Below are positions 1 through 8,291 of a DNA stretch of 64,000 bases, piece by piece. Where the stretch lies: contig NZ_CP035088.1 in the NCBI RefSeq assembly GCF_004786035.1, positions 1,338,001 to 1,402,000 of the forward strand, read 5' to 3'. Each line of letters starts with the position of its first letter. The stretch's first letter is position 1. Both the position numbers and the translations under genes were made by a program. This stretch comes from Pseudomonas viciae. GTDB taxonomy: Bacteria > Pseudomonadota > Gammaproteobacteria > Pseudomonadales > Pseudomonadaceae. Under the pieces are notes generated by a model that did no database searches, was not told the DNA's origin, and was given only the letters and a program-made list of their open reading frames with translations.

Positions 1-60
1 GCCGATGGCGATATCACCACCAAAACCGTGAAAGCGGCAAAACCACAGGGAGCCAAATAA
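1..60 (+). CDS. DUF2635-like tail protein (3' end only)
   Basis: This is the last 19 codons and stop of a gene that begins before the window. The frame is open from base 1 and ends in TAA, whose last A is also the first base of the sheath ATG. The visible tail is short and basic (ending AAKPQGAK). In Mu-like tail clusters the gene just before the sheath is a small DUF2635 protein with a similar Asp-Gly-Asp segment, so position and ending suggest this identity. Too little is present to be sure. Confidence 0.5.
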   Translation, partial: ADGDITTKTVKAAKPQGAK

Positions 61-1556
61 TGGCGATCGGATTCAGCAACATTCCCGCGGACATTCGTGT
101 TCCGCTGTTCTACGCCGAAATGGACAACTCGGCCGCCAATAGCGCGTCGTCGGCCATGCGCCGGTTGATCGTCGCCCAGGTCAACGACAACGTCGCCCCG
201 GCCGAAGTCGGCAAACTGGTGCTGGTGTCCAGCGTCGCGCTGGCCAAGAGCATCGGCGGGCAGGGCTCGATGCTCGCCTCGATGTATGAAACCTGGCGCA
301 AGACTGACCCGCTGGGTGAGATCTGGTGCCTGCCGCTGCACAACACCGCAGGGGCCATCGCACAAGGCGTGCTGACCCTCACCGGCGCCGCCACTCAAAG
401 CGGTGTGCTCAACCTGTACGTGGGCGGCGTGCGCGTTCAGGCGGCCATCGTCAATGGTGCGACGGCCGCTCAAGCCGCCACCGCGCTGGCCTTGAAAATC
501 AACGCCGCCGCCGACCTGCCGGTGACCGCGGTGGCCGCCGAAGGCGTGGTGACCCTCAGCGCCAAGTGGACCGGCGACAGTGGTAACGACATCGGCCTGC
601 AATTCAATCGCCTGGGCAAGAGCAACGGCGAAGACACCCCGGCAGGCCTGACCACGGCTGTCACCGCCATGACCGGTGGCGCCGGTGTGCCGGACCAGAC
701 CGCCGCCGTCGCGGCCCTGGGCGACGAACCGTTCGAGTTCATCGCCATGCCATGGTCTGATCTGGCGAGCCTCAACACCTGGCAAGCAGTCATGGACGAC
801 AGCACCGGTCGCTGGTCCTGGGCCAAGCAGTTGTTCGGCCATGTCTACAGCGCCAAGCGCGGTAGCATCGGCACCCTGGTGGCGGCCGGTCAGGCGCGTA
901 ACGACCAGCACATGACCATCCAGGCCCTGGAGTTGGGCGTACCGCAACCGTTCTGGGTCCAGGCCGCCGCACTGGCCGCCCGCACTGCGGTGTTCATCTC
1001 CGCCGACGCCAGCCGTCCGACCCAGAGCGGCAGCCTGCCGGGCCTGGATCCGGCCCCGGCCAGCGAACGTTTCACCCTGACCGAGCGTCAGTCGCTGCTC
1101 AACTACGGCATCGCCACGGCTTATTACGAAGGCGGTTATGTACGTATCCAGCGTTCCATCACCACCTATCAGAAAAACGCCTTTGGCCAGGCTGACAACT
1201 CCTACCTGGACAGCGAAACCATGCACCAGTCGGCGTTCATCGTGCGGCGTCTGCAAAGCGTGATCACCAGCAAGTACGGTCGCCACAAACTGGCCTCCGA
1301 CGGCACCCGTTTTGGCGCCGGCCAACCCATCGTGACGCCGAGCACCATTCGCGGTGAGCTGATCGCCCAGTACGCCAAGCTCGAACTGGAAGGCCACGTG
1401 GAAAATGCCGAGCTGTTTGCCGAGCACTTGATCGTCGAGCGCGATAGCCAGGACCCGAGCCGGGTCAACGTGCTGTTCCCGCCGGATTACATCAACGGCC
1501 TGCGGGTGTTCGCGCTGCTCAATCAATTCCGCCTGCAATACGACGATGCCGCCTGA
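60..1556 (+). CDS. Contractile tail sheath protein (Mu gpL-like)
   Basis: This 498-residue protein is the outer sheath that contracts and drives the tube into the target envelope. Its N-terminus (AIGFSNIPADIRVPLFYAEMD) and the C-terminal domain with VNVLFPPDYINGLRVFA are typical of Mu/SfV-type sheaths, and the length matches that family. The start overlaps the stop of the preceding gene by one base, which indicates translational coupling. The next gene is the tube, the fixed order in contractile tails. A terminator-like hairpin follows the stop. Confidence in the family is high; whether the particle is a tailocin or a phage is inferred from the neighbourhood. Confidence 0.93.
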   Translation: MAIGFSNIPADIRVPLFYAEMDNSAANSASSAMRRLIVAQVNDNVAPAEVGKLVLVSSVALAKSIGGQGSMLASMYETWRKTDPLGEIWCLPLHNTAGAIAQGVLTLTGAATQSGVLNLYVGGVRVQAAIVNGATAAQAATALALKINAAADLPVTAVAAEGVVTLSAKWTGDSGNDIGLQFNRLGKSNGEDTPAGLTTAVTAMTGGAGVPDQTAAVAALGDEPFEFIAMPWSDLASLNTWQAVMDDSTGRWSWAKQLFGHVYSAKRGSIGTLVAAGQARNDQHMTIQALELGVPQPFWVQAAALAARTAVFISADASRPTQSGSLPGLDPAPASERFTLTERQSLLNYGIATAYYEGGYVRIQRSITTYQKNAFGQADNSYLDSETMHQSAFIVRRLQSVITSKYGRHKLASDGTRFGAGQPIVTPSTIRGELIAQYAKLELEGHVENAELFAEHLIVERDSQDPSRVNVLFPPDYINGLRVFALLNQFRLQYDDAA

Positions 1557-1580
1557 AGGTTGCGTCAATCGTATGAACTC

Positions 1581-1605
1581 AGCCCACCTCGCGTGGGCTT
1601 TTTAT
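1581..1605 (+). terminator. Hairpin with T-run between sheath and tube
   Basis: AGCCCAC and GTGGGCT pair across a short CTCGC loop and are followed by TTTTTATT, the form of an intrinsic terminator. It sits inside the tail operon, so it is more likely a partial attenuator that sets sheath:tube ratio than an absolute stop. Confidence 0.6.
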
Positions 1606-1621
1606 TGAAGGGAGAAACACC

Positions 1622-1969
1622 ATGGGTCAACTGATTGCGGGCACCTGCTACGTCAAAGTGGACGGCGCTCAACTGACCATTAATGGCGGCTGCGAAGCGC
1701 CACTGATGTTCACCAAACGCGAAACCGTCGTACCAGGTTTCTACAAGGAAACCGACATCGCCCCGTCCTTCAAGGTGACGGCGCTGCACACCGCTGACTT
1801 CCCGCTCAAGCAACTGGTGGCCGGCACCGACATGACCGTCACCTGCGAATTCAACAACGGCAAAGTCTACGTGCTGGCCGGCGCCTATCTGGTGGAAGAG
1901 CCGGTTTCCAAAGGTGACGACGCCGCCATCGAACTGAAGTTCGAAGGCATCAAGGGGACCTGGCAATGA
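1622..1969 (+). CDS. Tail tube protein (Mu gpM-like)
   Basis: The 115-residue protein is the size of Mu-type tube subunits and directly follows the sheath, as in all Mu/SfV-like tails. It contains the typical beta-rich pattern with a GTCYVKVDG start and a VTALHTADFPL segment. It would form the rigid inner tube polymerised on the tape measure. A GGGAG ribosome binding site lies 8-9 bases before the ATG. The stop overlaps the next start (ATGA), so tube and chaperone are translationally coupled. Confidence 0.88.
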   Translation: MGQLIAGTCYVKVDGAQLTINGGCEAPLMFTKRETVVPGFYKETDIAPSFKVTALHTADFPLKQLVAGTDMTVTCEFNNGKVYVLAGAYLVEEPVSKGDDAAIELKFEGIKGTWQ

Positions 1970-2262
1970 GCGATGTTGTGACACTGCGCGTGGCCATCGA
2001 GGCCCACGGCGAGCCTGTGAGCGAACTGACCCTGCGCCGTCCGACGGTGCAGGAAGTCCGGGCGATCAAGGCGCTGCCGTACAAGATCGACAAGAGCGAG
2101 GAGGTGAGCCTGGACATGGATGTCGCGGCCAAATACATCGCAGTCTGCGCGGGTATCCCACCGTCGTCGGTCAACCAGTTGGATCTGGCAGACCTCAACG
2201 CGCTGAGCTGGGCCGTCGCGAGTTTTTTCATGAGTGCGGCGTCGCAGCCATCGGCGACCTGA
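1966..2262 (+). CDS. Tail assembly chaperone (Mu gp41-like, short form)
   Basis: The 98-residue protein belongs to the gp41/gpE class of tail assembly chaperones that bind the tape measure before tube polymerisation. Family hallmarks are the LTLRRPTVQE motif near the N-terminus and the position between tube and tape measure. Near its end the frame crosses a TTTTTTC heptamer that allows a -1 shift into a second reading frame. This short form is the unshifted product. Confidence 0.83.
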   Translation: MSDVVTLRVAIEAHGEPVSELTLRRPTVQEVRAIKALPYKIDKSEEVSLDMDVAAKYIAVCAGIPPSSVNQLDLADLNALSWAVASFFMSAASQPSAT

Positions 2263-2393
2263 TCGCCGCCGCCTATGACCTGGCCTGGTTCTGGAAGGTT
2301 GACCCCGAACAGATGATGGCCAGGCCACTGGATGTGCTCCGCGAATCCCTGGAGCACGCGCAACGGATCAATGCGATGCAGCAGGTGCAGTGA
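1966..2393 (+). CDS. Predicted -1 frameshift fusion of the tail assembly chaperone (long form)
   Basis: If the ribosome slips back one base on TTTTTTC at 2223-2229, translation continues to the TGA at 2391-2393 and gives a product of about 142 residues. The added segment reads FHECGVAAIGDLI and then AWFWKVDPEQM, which resembles the GpE-type extension made by frameshift in P2- and Mu-like phages. The second frame has no good start of its own and runs exactly to the tape measure start (TGATG), so expression by frameshift is the simplest reading. The shift itself is predicted, not shown. Confidence 0.75.
2223..2229 (+). promoter_or_regulatory. Slippery heptamer for programmed -1 frameshift
   Basis: T TTT TTC fits the X XXY YYZ rule in the chaperone reading frame (codons TTT at 2224 and TTC at 2227). 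It lies at the usual place near the end of the first chaperone frame, and the -1 frame downstream is open to the tape measure gene. Confidence 0.8.
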
Positions 2394-3967
2394 TGGCAGA
2401 CACACAAAAGGTAGAGAAAAAAGCGCTGCTGCTGACTGGCATCGACGAGCTGTCCCCCAAGCTCGCCAACCTTCGAGCGAAGGTCGCGAGCTTCAAGCAG
2501 AACCTCGATGCCACGGGCCTGGGCAGCCTGGATATTTCCGCGCTGCTCCCGGACGGCGGCCTGGTCAAGCCGTTCGTGGAAGGGCTCAAGTCAGCAGAGG
2601 CGTTCAAAGGTGAAGTGGGCGCGGCGAACGTGGCGGCCAGCAGCTTGGAGGCGCCTGAAGCGCCGCGTGTGGCGGCACAGAGCCTGGATGGATTGAAGAC
2701 TTCCATCAGCAATGTATCGGTGCAGTTCGGCTCGGCGCTGGGGCCGGCGATCAACGCGGCAGCGGCCAGCTTGCAGCCGATGGTCACTGGTGTGGCTCAA
2801 GTGCTGCAGGACAACCCGCAACTGGTGCAGGGGCTGGCGACAGGTGTGGTGGCGTTCAATGCGATCCAGACGGCGGTCAGCGGTGCGAGTCAGGCCTTGG
2901 AAGTGGTCAACCTGGCCTTGAAGATGAACCCCATTGGCTTGATTGCCATGGGCATCGCCTTGGCGGCAGGCATGATCATCGCCCACTGGACGCCGATTTC
3001 GGCGTTCTTCGCCGGACTCTGGCAGAAGCTGGCGCCGATCGTTATGCCGATGGTCGAGTTCTTCAAGACGATGTTTGCCTTCACCCCGCTGGGGCAGGTG
3101 ATCAGCAACTGGGGCCCGATCAGCAGCTTTTTTGGCGCACTCTGGAACGTGATCGTGGCGGCGGCAACCCCCATCATTGGCTTCATGCAAACATTGTTCG
3201 CCTGGTCACCCTTGGGTTTGATCATCGCCAACTGGGCGCCACTGAGCGGTCTGTTCGCGGCAATCTGGGACTTGCTCAAAGCCCTGACCGTGCCGGTGAT
3301 GGACGCCTTGAAAGGCCTGTTCGACTGGACGCCGCTGGGGCTGATCATGGCCAACTGGGGCACGATCGGTGAAGTCTTCGCCGGGATCTGGGAAGGCATT
3401 CGCAATCAGGTGTCGATCATGCTGGCGGTGTTCAGCGGTTTGTTCGACTGGTCGCCCATCGAGGGTCTCATCAAACAGTGGGGACCGGTGGGTGAGTGGT
3501 TCACTCAATGGTGGGACGAGCTGCAGGGCGTGATCGCGCCGATCAAGGCGTTCTTCAACGGTGGCTTCGGCGAAATCATCACCACCTTCACCGGCAAGGT
3601 CGAAGGGCTGACCGAGGCGCAGCGAAAGACCAACGCCGAAGGCAAGGGTGAGCTGGCGCCGGCGTTTTTTGGCGGGGCCAGTGAACCGCCTGCGGGCCTG
3701 TCTTCCAACCTTGCGCCAACGCCGGGCAACCTGCCGGCGAAGACCGCATTGGCGCCGGGCGCATTGCCGCAAACCTCCAGTGCCCTGGTGCAACAAAGCG
3801 CCGCGAACAATCGCACGCAGCTCGAAGGCGGCCTGACCGTGCGCTTCGAAAATGCACCGGCCGGGTTGCGCGCCGATCCACCACAGACCAATCAGCCGGC
3901 CCTGGCGGTGAGCTCGCGTATCGGCTATCGCTCACTGTCCACAGGAGGTTCCAATGAGCTGGCGTGA
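2393..3967 (+). CDS. Tail tape measure protein
   Basis: This 524-residue protein sets tail length and acts as the scaffold inside the tube. The ATG overlaps the TGA of the frameshifted chaperone. After an Ala-rich N-terminal third and a hydrophobic stretch (about residues 175-197), it contains four full 41-residue repeats and a partial fifth, from residue 198 to about 392. Each begins with (N/H/Q)W-x-P/T and carries a PLG-like motif near its end. The C-terminus is Pro/Ala rich. At roughly 1.5 angstrom per residue, 524 residues would give a tail of about 80 nm, short for a myophage and within the range of R-type tailocins. Confidence 0.88.
   Translation: MADTQKVEKKALLLTGIDELSPKLANLRAKVASFKQNLDATGLGSLDISALLPDGGLVKPFVEGLKSAEAFKGEVGAANVAASSLEAPEAPRVAAQSLDGLKTSISNVSVQFGSALGPAINAAAASLQPMVTGVAQVLQDNPQLVQGLATGVVAFNAIQTAVSGASQALEVVNLALKMNPIGLIAMGIALAAGMIIAHWTPISAFFAGLWQKLAPIVMPMVEFFKTMFAFTPLGQVISNWGPISSFFGALWNVIVAAATPIIGFMQTLFAWSPLGLIIANWAPLSGLFAAIWDLLKALTVPVMDALKGLFDWTPLGLIMANWGTIGEVFAGIWEGIRNQVSIMLAVFSGLFDWSPIEGLIKQWGPVGEWFTQWWDELQGVIAPIKAFFNGGFGEIITTFTGKVEGLTEAQRKTNAEGKGELAPAFFGGASEPPAGLSSNLAPTPGNLPAKTALAPGALPQTSSALVQQSAANNRTQLEGGLTVRFENAPAGLRADPPQTNQPALAVSSRIGYRSLSTGGSNELA
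2984..3598 (+). repeat. Tandem 123-bp (41-codon) repeats in the tape measure gene
   Basis: Repeat starts are at 2984, 3107, 3230, 3353 and 3476 (partial), exactly 123 bases apart. Each unit opens with a His/Asn/Gln-Trp pair. DNA identity between units is modest, so they are old repeats kept at protein level. Confidence 0.8.
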
Positions 3968-5192
3968 TCGTTTATTGCCGGCGTCGTTTCGTGGCGTCGG
4001 GTTCTGGGTCGATCAGGCGAAAACCCCGGTCGGCCACAAGGGGCAGTTGCACGAGTACCCACAGCGCGACCAGCCGTTCTTCGAAGGGCTCGGCCAGCAA
4101 GCGAAGATTCATGAGCTGACTGCATTCATTGTCGGCCCCGATTGCCTGGAGCAGCGCGACAAGTTGCTCAAGGCGTTGGAGCAGGGCAGCGGCGAACTGG
4201 TGCATCCGTGGCTGGGGCGTCTGCAGGTCAAGGTCGGTGAATGCGACATGACCCACACCCGCCAGGACGGCGGGCTGGTGACCTTCGCCCTGAAGTTCTA
4301 CCCCGACCGACCACTGCAATTCCCCTCGGCCGCGATCAACAGCCAGAAACTGTTGCTGGTCTCGGCTGACAGCTTCCTCGGTTCGGCGGTGCGGCGTTTC
4401 GAGGACGCCATGACCTTGATCAAGGCCGCGCGGATCGGCATCGCTGACCTGCGCAATAGTCTCAAGGAGGTCTACGGCGTGATCGAGCAAGAGCTCAAGC
4501 CGTTGATCGAGACCTATCGGCAACTCAGCGATCTGGTCAAGGCGGTGAAAGAGCTGCCCAAGGAAGTGGTCGCCGAGTTCAAGGGGTTGCTGGGTGACAT
4601 CCGGGAGTTGAAAGACTTTGCCCGTGACGGCTATCGCGGCGTGATTGCCAGCGTGTCGCAACAGGTGGAAGCGATTCGTCAGGCCGACGCTCCCAAGCTC
4701 ACCACCGGCAAGGACACCACGGCGGCGGCCCAGGCCGTGGCCGATCTGGTGCAGGACACGCTACTGGTGCAGGCCGCGCAATGGATTGCGGCGATGCCGG
4801 TGGCGGCACCGGCGGTCAAGTTGGGCGCTACACCCTCGGTGGCGCAACAGGCGGTGCAACCGGTCCAGCGTCGGGACGTGCCGGTGGCCGATGATGTCCT
4901 GGCCTTGCGCGATGCCCTCAACGAGGCCATCTGGCAAGCCTCGCTCAAGGCCGATCCGGATCACTACCAGGCGCTGAACAGCCTGCGTCAGCAAATGGCC
5001 GCGCACCTGACGGCGGTAGCGTCGTCGGGCGTAAGGCTGATCAACCTGTCGTTCAAGCAAAGCTTGCCGGCGTTGGTGGTGGCGTATCAGCAGTTTGCCG
5101 ATGCCACCCGGGTGACTGAAGTGACCCAGCGCAACGGTGTAGCCCATCCGGGTTTCCTGCCGCCCAACGACCTGAAAGTCTCGGGGGAGTAA
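3954..5192 (+). CDS. Baseplate/hub protein with DNA-circularisation N-domain (Mu gpN-like)
   Basis: The 412-residue protein has the N-terminal DNA_circ_N-type pattern: SWRDRLLPASFRGVGFWV, then HEYPQRDQPFFEGLG, then a gpN-like domain with LVHPWLGRLQVKVGECD. In Mu-like tails this protein belongs to the hub that links tube and baseplate; the circularisation name comes from older phage annotations. A strong AGGAGG site precedes the ATG, which overlaps the tape measure end by 14 bases. A long helical region lies at about residues 150-230. Confidence 0.85.
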   Translation: MSWRDRLLPASFRGVGFWVDQAKTPVGHKGQLHEYPQRDQPFFEGLGQQAKIHELTAFIVGPDCLEQRDKLLKALEQGSGELVHPWLGRLQVKVGECDMTHTRQDGGLVTFALKFYPDRPLQFPSAAINSQKLLLVSADSFLGSAVRRFEDAMTLIKAARIGIADLRNSLKEVYGVIEQELKPLIETYRQLSDLVKAVKELPKEVVAEFKGLLGDIRELKDFARDGYRGVIASVSQQVEAIRQADAPKLTTGKDTTAAAQAVADLVQDTLLVQAAQWIAAMPVAAPAVKLGATPSVAQQAVQPVQRRDVPVADDVLALRDALNEAIWQASLKADPDHYQALNSLRQQMAAHLTAVASSGVRLINLSFKQSLPALVVAYQQFADATRVTEVTQRNGVAHPGFLPPNDLKVSGE

Positions 5193-5195
5193 GCC

Positions 5196-6236
5196 ATGAA
5201 TGAGCACGACAACGCTGTCTCGCTTACTGTCGGCGGGCTGGATTACGGCGGCTGGAAAAGCGTGGAAATCAGTGCGGACCTGGAGCGCCAGTTCCGCACA
5301 TTCAAGCTCGACATCACCTGGCAATGGCCGGGGCAGACGCAATCGGTGCCGATTCGGCCGGGCGATGAGTGCCAGGTGCGCATCGGTGCCGACCTAGTGC
5401 TCAGCGGCTATGTGTTCAAGGCGCCGGTCAGCTACGACGGACGCCAGATCAGCCTCAGCATTGAAGGTGGCTCCAAAACCCAGGACCTGGTGGATTGCGC
5501 GGCGATCAATCGCCCGAGCCAATGGCGCGGGCAAACGGTGCTGAGCATTGTCCAGGCCCTGGCTTCTCAATATGGCGTGGGGGTGATCAGCGAAATTCCG
5601 GAAACCGCGCGGTTGAGTGAGCACAGCATCGTCCCGGGGGAAACGGTCTTTCAATCCATCGACCGTTTGCTGACGTTGTTCCGGGTGTTTTCCACTGACG
5701 ACGCACAAGGACGTGTGCTACTGGCCAAACCCGGCAGCGGCGGGAGGGCCAGTGATGTGTTGGAGTTGGGCAAGAACATTCTTTCCGGCAACGCAGCGAT
5801 GGACTACAGCCAAGTGTTTTCCGAATACCGGGTCATCGGTCAGCACAAGGGCAATGACCAGCAAAGCGGGGCGGCGGTGAGCGAAGTCTGCGGCACCTCC
5901 ACTGACTTGAGCTTCAAGCGCAAGCGGGTGACGGTGATCAGCGAGAGCGCGCAACTGACTTTCGAACTGGCCCAGCAACGGGCCGATTGGGAAAGCGCGA
6001 TCCGCACCGGCAAGGCCCAGACCACCACCTACCGTGTGCAAGGCTGGCGCCAGGCCAATGGCGACTTGTGGCGACACAACACACTGGTGCGGGTGATCGA
6101 CCCGGTGCTGGGTTTTGATGGCGACATGCTGATCTCCAAAGTGACCTGGTCGCTGTCCGCCCAAGGCTCCATCACCACCCTGCAAGTCGCCCCCCCCCAC
6201 ACCTTCGACGCGAACCCGACGCCACCCAAAACCTGA
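5196..6236 (+). CDS. Baseplate hub protein (Mu gpP / phage late control D family)
   Basis: The 346-residue protein starts 4 bases after the previous stop. It shows the gpP pattern: an N-terminal beta domain with TVGGLDYGGWKSVEIS and RPGDECQVRIGADLVLSGYV, then a central segment with IPETARLSEHSIVPGETVFQ, then a WRQANGDLWRHNTLVRVIDP segment near the C-terminus. This trimeric hub connects the spike to the tube, and family length is about 340-380 residues. The C-terminus is Pro rich. Confidence 0.87.
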   Translation: MNEHDNAVSLTVGGLDYGGWKSVEISADLERQFRTFKLDITWQWPGQTQSVPIRPGDECQVRIGADLVLSGYVFKAPVSYDGRQISLSIEGGSKTQDLVDCAAINRPSQWRGQTVLSIVQALASQYGVGVISEIPETARLSEHSIVPGETVFQSIDRLLTLFRVFSTDDAQGRVLLAKPGSGGRASDVLELGKNILSGNAAMDYSQVFSEYRVIGQHKGNDQQSGAAVSEVCGTSTDLSFKRKRVTVISESAQLTFELAQQRADWESAIRTGKAQTTTYRVQGWRQANGDLWRHNTLVRVIDPVLGFDGDMLISKVTWSLSAQGSITTLQVAPPHTFDANPTPPKT

Positions 6237-6271
6237 GCCCAACGCCAACCCCTCGGCCACTGCACAACCCC

Positions 6272-6299
6272 TGTGGGAGCGAGCAAGCTCGCTCCCACG
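6272..6299. repeat. REP palindrome inside the tail operon
   Basis: GTGGGAGCGAGC and its inverse GCTCGCTCCCAC flank an AAG-type centre. It lies in the 117-bp gap between hub and spike genes, the only sizeable gap in this block, and could form an mRNA hairpin between them. Confidence 0.8.
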
Positions 6300-6353
6300 C
6301 TGTTCCGGGGTAGCCGCCAAATTGCTGTTCTGCCCGATTCCGAAGGAAACCCA

Positions 6354-6863
6354 ATGAGCCTACTGACCCGCCTCCTGGCGCGCGGCACTGTCGTGCTCGC
6401 CAATTCGGCCACCAAGTTGCAATCGCTGCAAATGCGCCTCACCGCCGGCGAAGTGAACGACGACATGGAGCACTTCGAACCCTACGGCTTCACCAGCAAT
6501 CCACTGGCCGGCGCCGAGGGCATCGCCACGTTCCTGGGCGGTGATCGCTCCCATGCCGTGGTGCTGGTGGTCGCCGACCGTCGTTTCCGCCTCAAGGCCC
6601 TGGCCCCTGGCGAAGTGGCGATCTACACCGACGAGGGCGACAAGATCCACTTCAAGCGTGGCCGCGTGATCGACATCGACACCGTGACTCTGAACATCCG
6701 CGCCAGCAACGCGGTGAACATTGACAGCCCGGTCATCAACCACACCGGCAAACTCGTTTCCCAAGGCGACCAGATCGCCGCCGGTATCAGCCAGATCAAG
6801 CACGTGCATGTCGGCGTTCAGGCCGGCAACGGGCAGACCGGCGCGCCGGCGGGAGGCCAGTGA
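6354..6863 (+). CDS. Baseplate spike protein (Mu gp45 / gpV-like)
   Basis: The ATG at 6354, preceded by AAGGAAA, gives 169 residues. Upstream in-frame codons run through a REP element and are not plausible as coding sequence. The N-terminus (SLLTRLLARGTVVLANSATKL) and the OB-like region with EHFEPYGFTSNP and AEGIATFLGGDRSH are typical of gp45. The C-terminus ends in KHVHVGVQAGNGQ. HxH motifs of this kind bind iron at the tip of the Mu and P2 spikes. The protein would pierce the outer membrane of the target cell. Confidence 0.87.
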   Translation: MSLLTRLLARGTVVLANSATKLQSLQMRLTAGEVNDDMEHFEPYGFTSNPLAGAEGIATFLGGDRSHAVVLVVADRRFRLKALAPGEVAIYTDEGDKIHFKRGRVIDIDTVTLNIRASNAVNIDSPVINHTGKLVSQGDQIAAGISQIKHVHVGVQAGNGQTGAPAGGQ

Positions 6864-7261
6864 TGTTCATCAGCCAGAACCTGCACGCCGCGCTGACTCG
6901 CTCGGTGCTGATCAGCCTGTTCAGCTGGCGCCGCGCCGCTGACGACGATGCCGTCGATGACGACGAACGTTTCGGCTGGTGGGGCGACACCTTTCCTACG
7001 GTCGCCGACGACCGCATCGGCTCGCGGCTGTGGCTCCTGCGCCGGGTCAAGCTGACCCGCCAGACCCAACTCGACGCCGAGTTCTATGCCCGTGAAGCCT
7101 TGCAATGGCTGATCGACGACGGCCACTGCCGGGCCATCGAGATCATCAGTGAACGCCTCGACGCCCAGCGCCTGAACCTGCGCACGGTCCTGACCCTGGC
7201 CGACGGCGAGCGCCTGGACATCAACCCCGATAACAGTTGGCAGGTGACCTATGCCGTTTGA
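6863..7261 (+). CDS. Phage GP46-family baseplate protein
   Basis: The 132-residue protein starts at the ATG at 6863, which overlaps the TGA of the spike gene. Hallmarks are a DDERFGWWGDTFP segment and a lysine/arginine-rich LWLLRRVKLTRQT helix, typical of Mu gp46 and equivalent to gpW/gp25-like wedge proteins. It is translationally coupled on both sides, since its end overlaps the gp47-like start by 11 bases. Confidence 0.85.
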   Translation: MFISQNLHAALTRSVLISLFSWRRAADDDAVDDDERFGWWGDTFPTVADDRIGSRLWLLRRVKLTRQTQLDAEFYAREALQWLIDDGHCRAIEIISERLDAQRLNLRTVLTLADGERLDINPDNSWQVTYAV

Positions 7262-8291
7262 AACCCCTTCGCTGCCGGTGCTGATCAAGCGCGCCCAAAG
7301 CGACCTGGCCAGCGATTCGCTGCGCCAGTCCGATGCCCAAGTGTTGGCCCGCACCCTTGGCGGCGCCGCCTATGGCCTGTATGGCTACCTGGACTGGATC
7401 GCCGAGCAGATCCTGCCGGACAAGGCCGACGAATCGACTCTGGAACGCATCGCCGCCCTGCGCCTGAACCAGGCGCGTAAAGCGGCCCAGGTGGCCAGCG
7501 GCAGCGTCAGCTTCACCGCCACCGCTGGCGCGGTGCTGGATGTCGACACGCTGCTGCAATCCAGCGATGGTCGCAGCTACAAAGTGACTAACGCCCGCAC
7601 CACCAGCAACGGCCTGAACAGCACCACTATTGCCGCGCTGGACGCCGGCAGCCTGGGCAACGCCGACGCAGGCCTGGTGTTGACGCCAGTTCAACCGATT
7701 CTCGGCATCGGCAGCAGCTTCACTGTGCTGGCCCCAGGACTGACCGGCGGTGTCGCCCGGGAAAGCCTCGAATCCCTGCGGGCGCGGGTGATCCGCTCCT
7801 ATCGCATCATCCCCCATGGCGGCTCGGCCCAGGACTATGAAACCTGGGCCTTGGAATGTCCCGGTATCACCCGCGCCTGGTGTCGCGGCAGCTATTTGGG
7901 CCCTGGCACCGTGGGCTTGTTCGTCATGCGTGACGACGACCCGCAGCCGATTCCCAATGCCGAGCAACTGGAGGAAGTCCGCGCCTATATCGAACCGCTG
8001 CGCCCGGTGACCGCCGAGGTGCATGTGCTGGCGCCGACCCAGGTCCCCGTGACCTACCGGTTGCGCATCACCCCGGACACCAGCGCCGTGCGCGCGGCCA
8101 TCGAAGCCCAGCTGCGCGACTTGCATAACCGCGAAGCCGGTCTTGGCGAAACCCTGTTGCTGACCCACATCGCCGAAGCCATCAGCAGTGCTACCGGCGA
8201 AACCGACCACAAACTCACTGCGCCGAGTGCCGATGTAGTGGCGGCCAGCAATCAACTGCTGACCTTCGGAGGCTGCGTATGGCTGGAATAA
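7251..8291 (+). CDS. Baseplate J family protein (Mu gp47-like)
   Basis: The 346-residue wedge protein carries the classic gp47/gpJ features: an N-terminal helix (ARTLGGAAYGLYGYLDWIAEQI), a DESTLERIAALRLNQ segment, a beta-rich middle, and the motif PHGGSAQDYETWALECPGI, which is characteristic of the family. It would form the ring that holds the fibres. It overlaps both neighbours, as expected in one polycistronic baseplate block. Confidence 0.9.
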   Translation: MPFETPSLPVLIKRAQSDLASDSLRQSDAQVLARTLGGAAYGLYGYLDWIAEQILPDKADESTLERIAALRLNQARKAAQVASGSVSFTATAGAVLDVDTLLQSSDGRSYKVTNARTTSNGLNSTTIAALDAGSLGNADAGLVLTPVQPILGIGSSFTVLAPGLTGGVARESLESLRARVIRSYRIIPHGGSAQDYETWALECPGITRAWCRGSYLGPGTVGLFVMRDDDPQPIPNAEQLEEVRAYIEPLRPVTAEVHVLAPTQVPVTYRLRITPDTSAVRAAIEAQLRDLHNREAGLGETLLLTHIAEAISSATGETDHKLTAPSADVVAASNQLLTFGGCVWLE

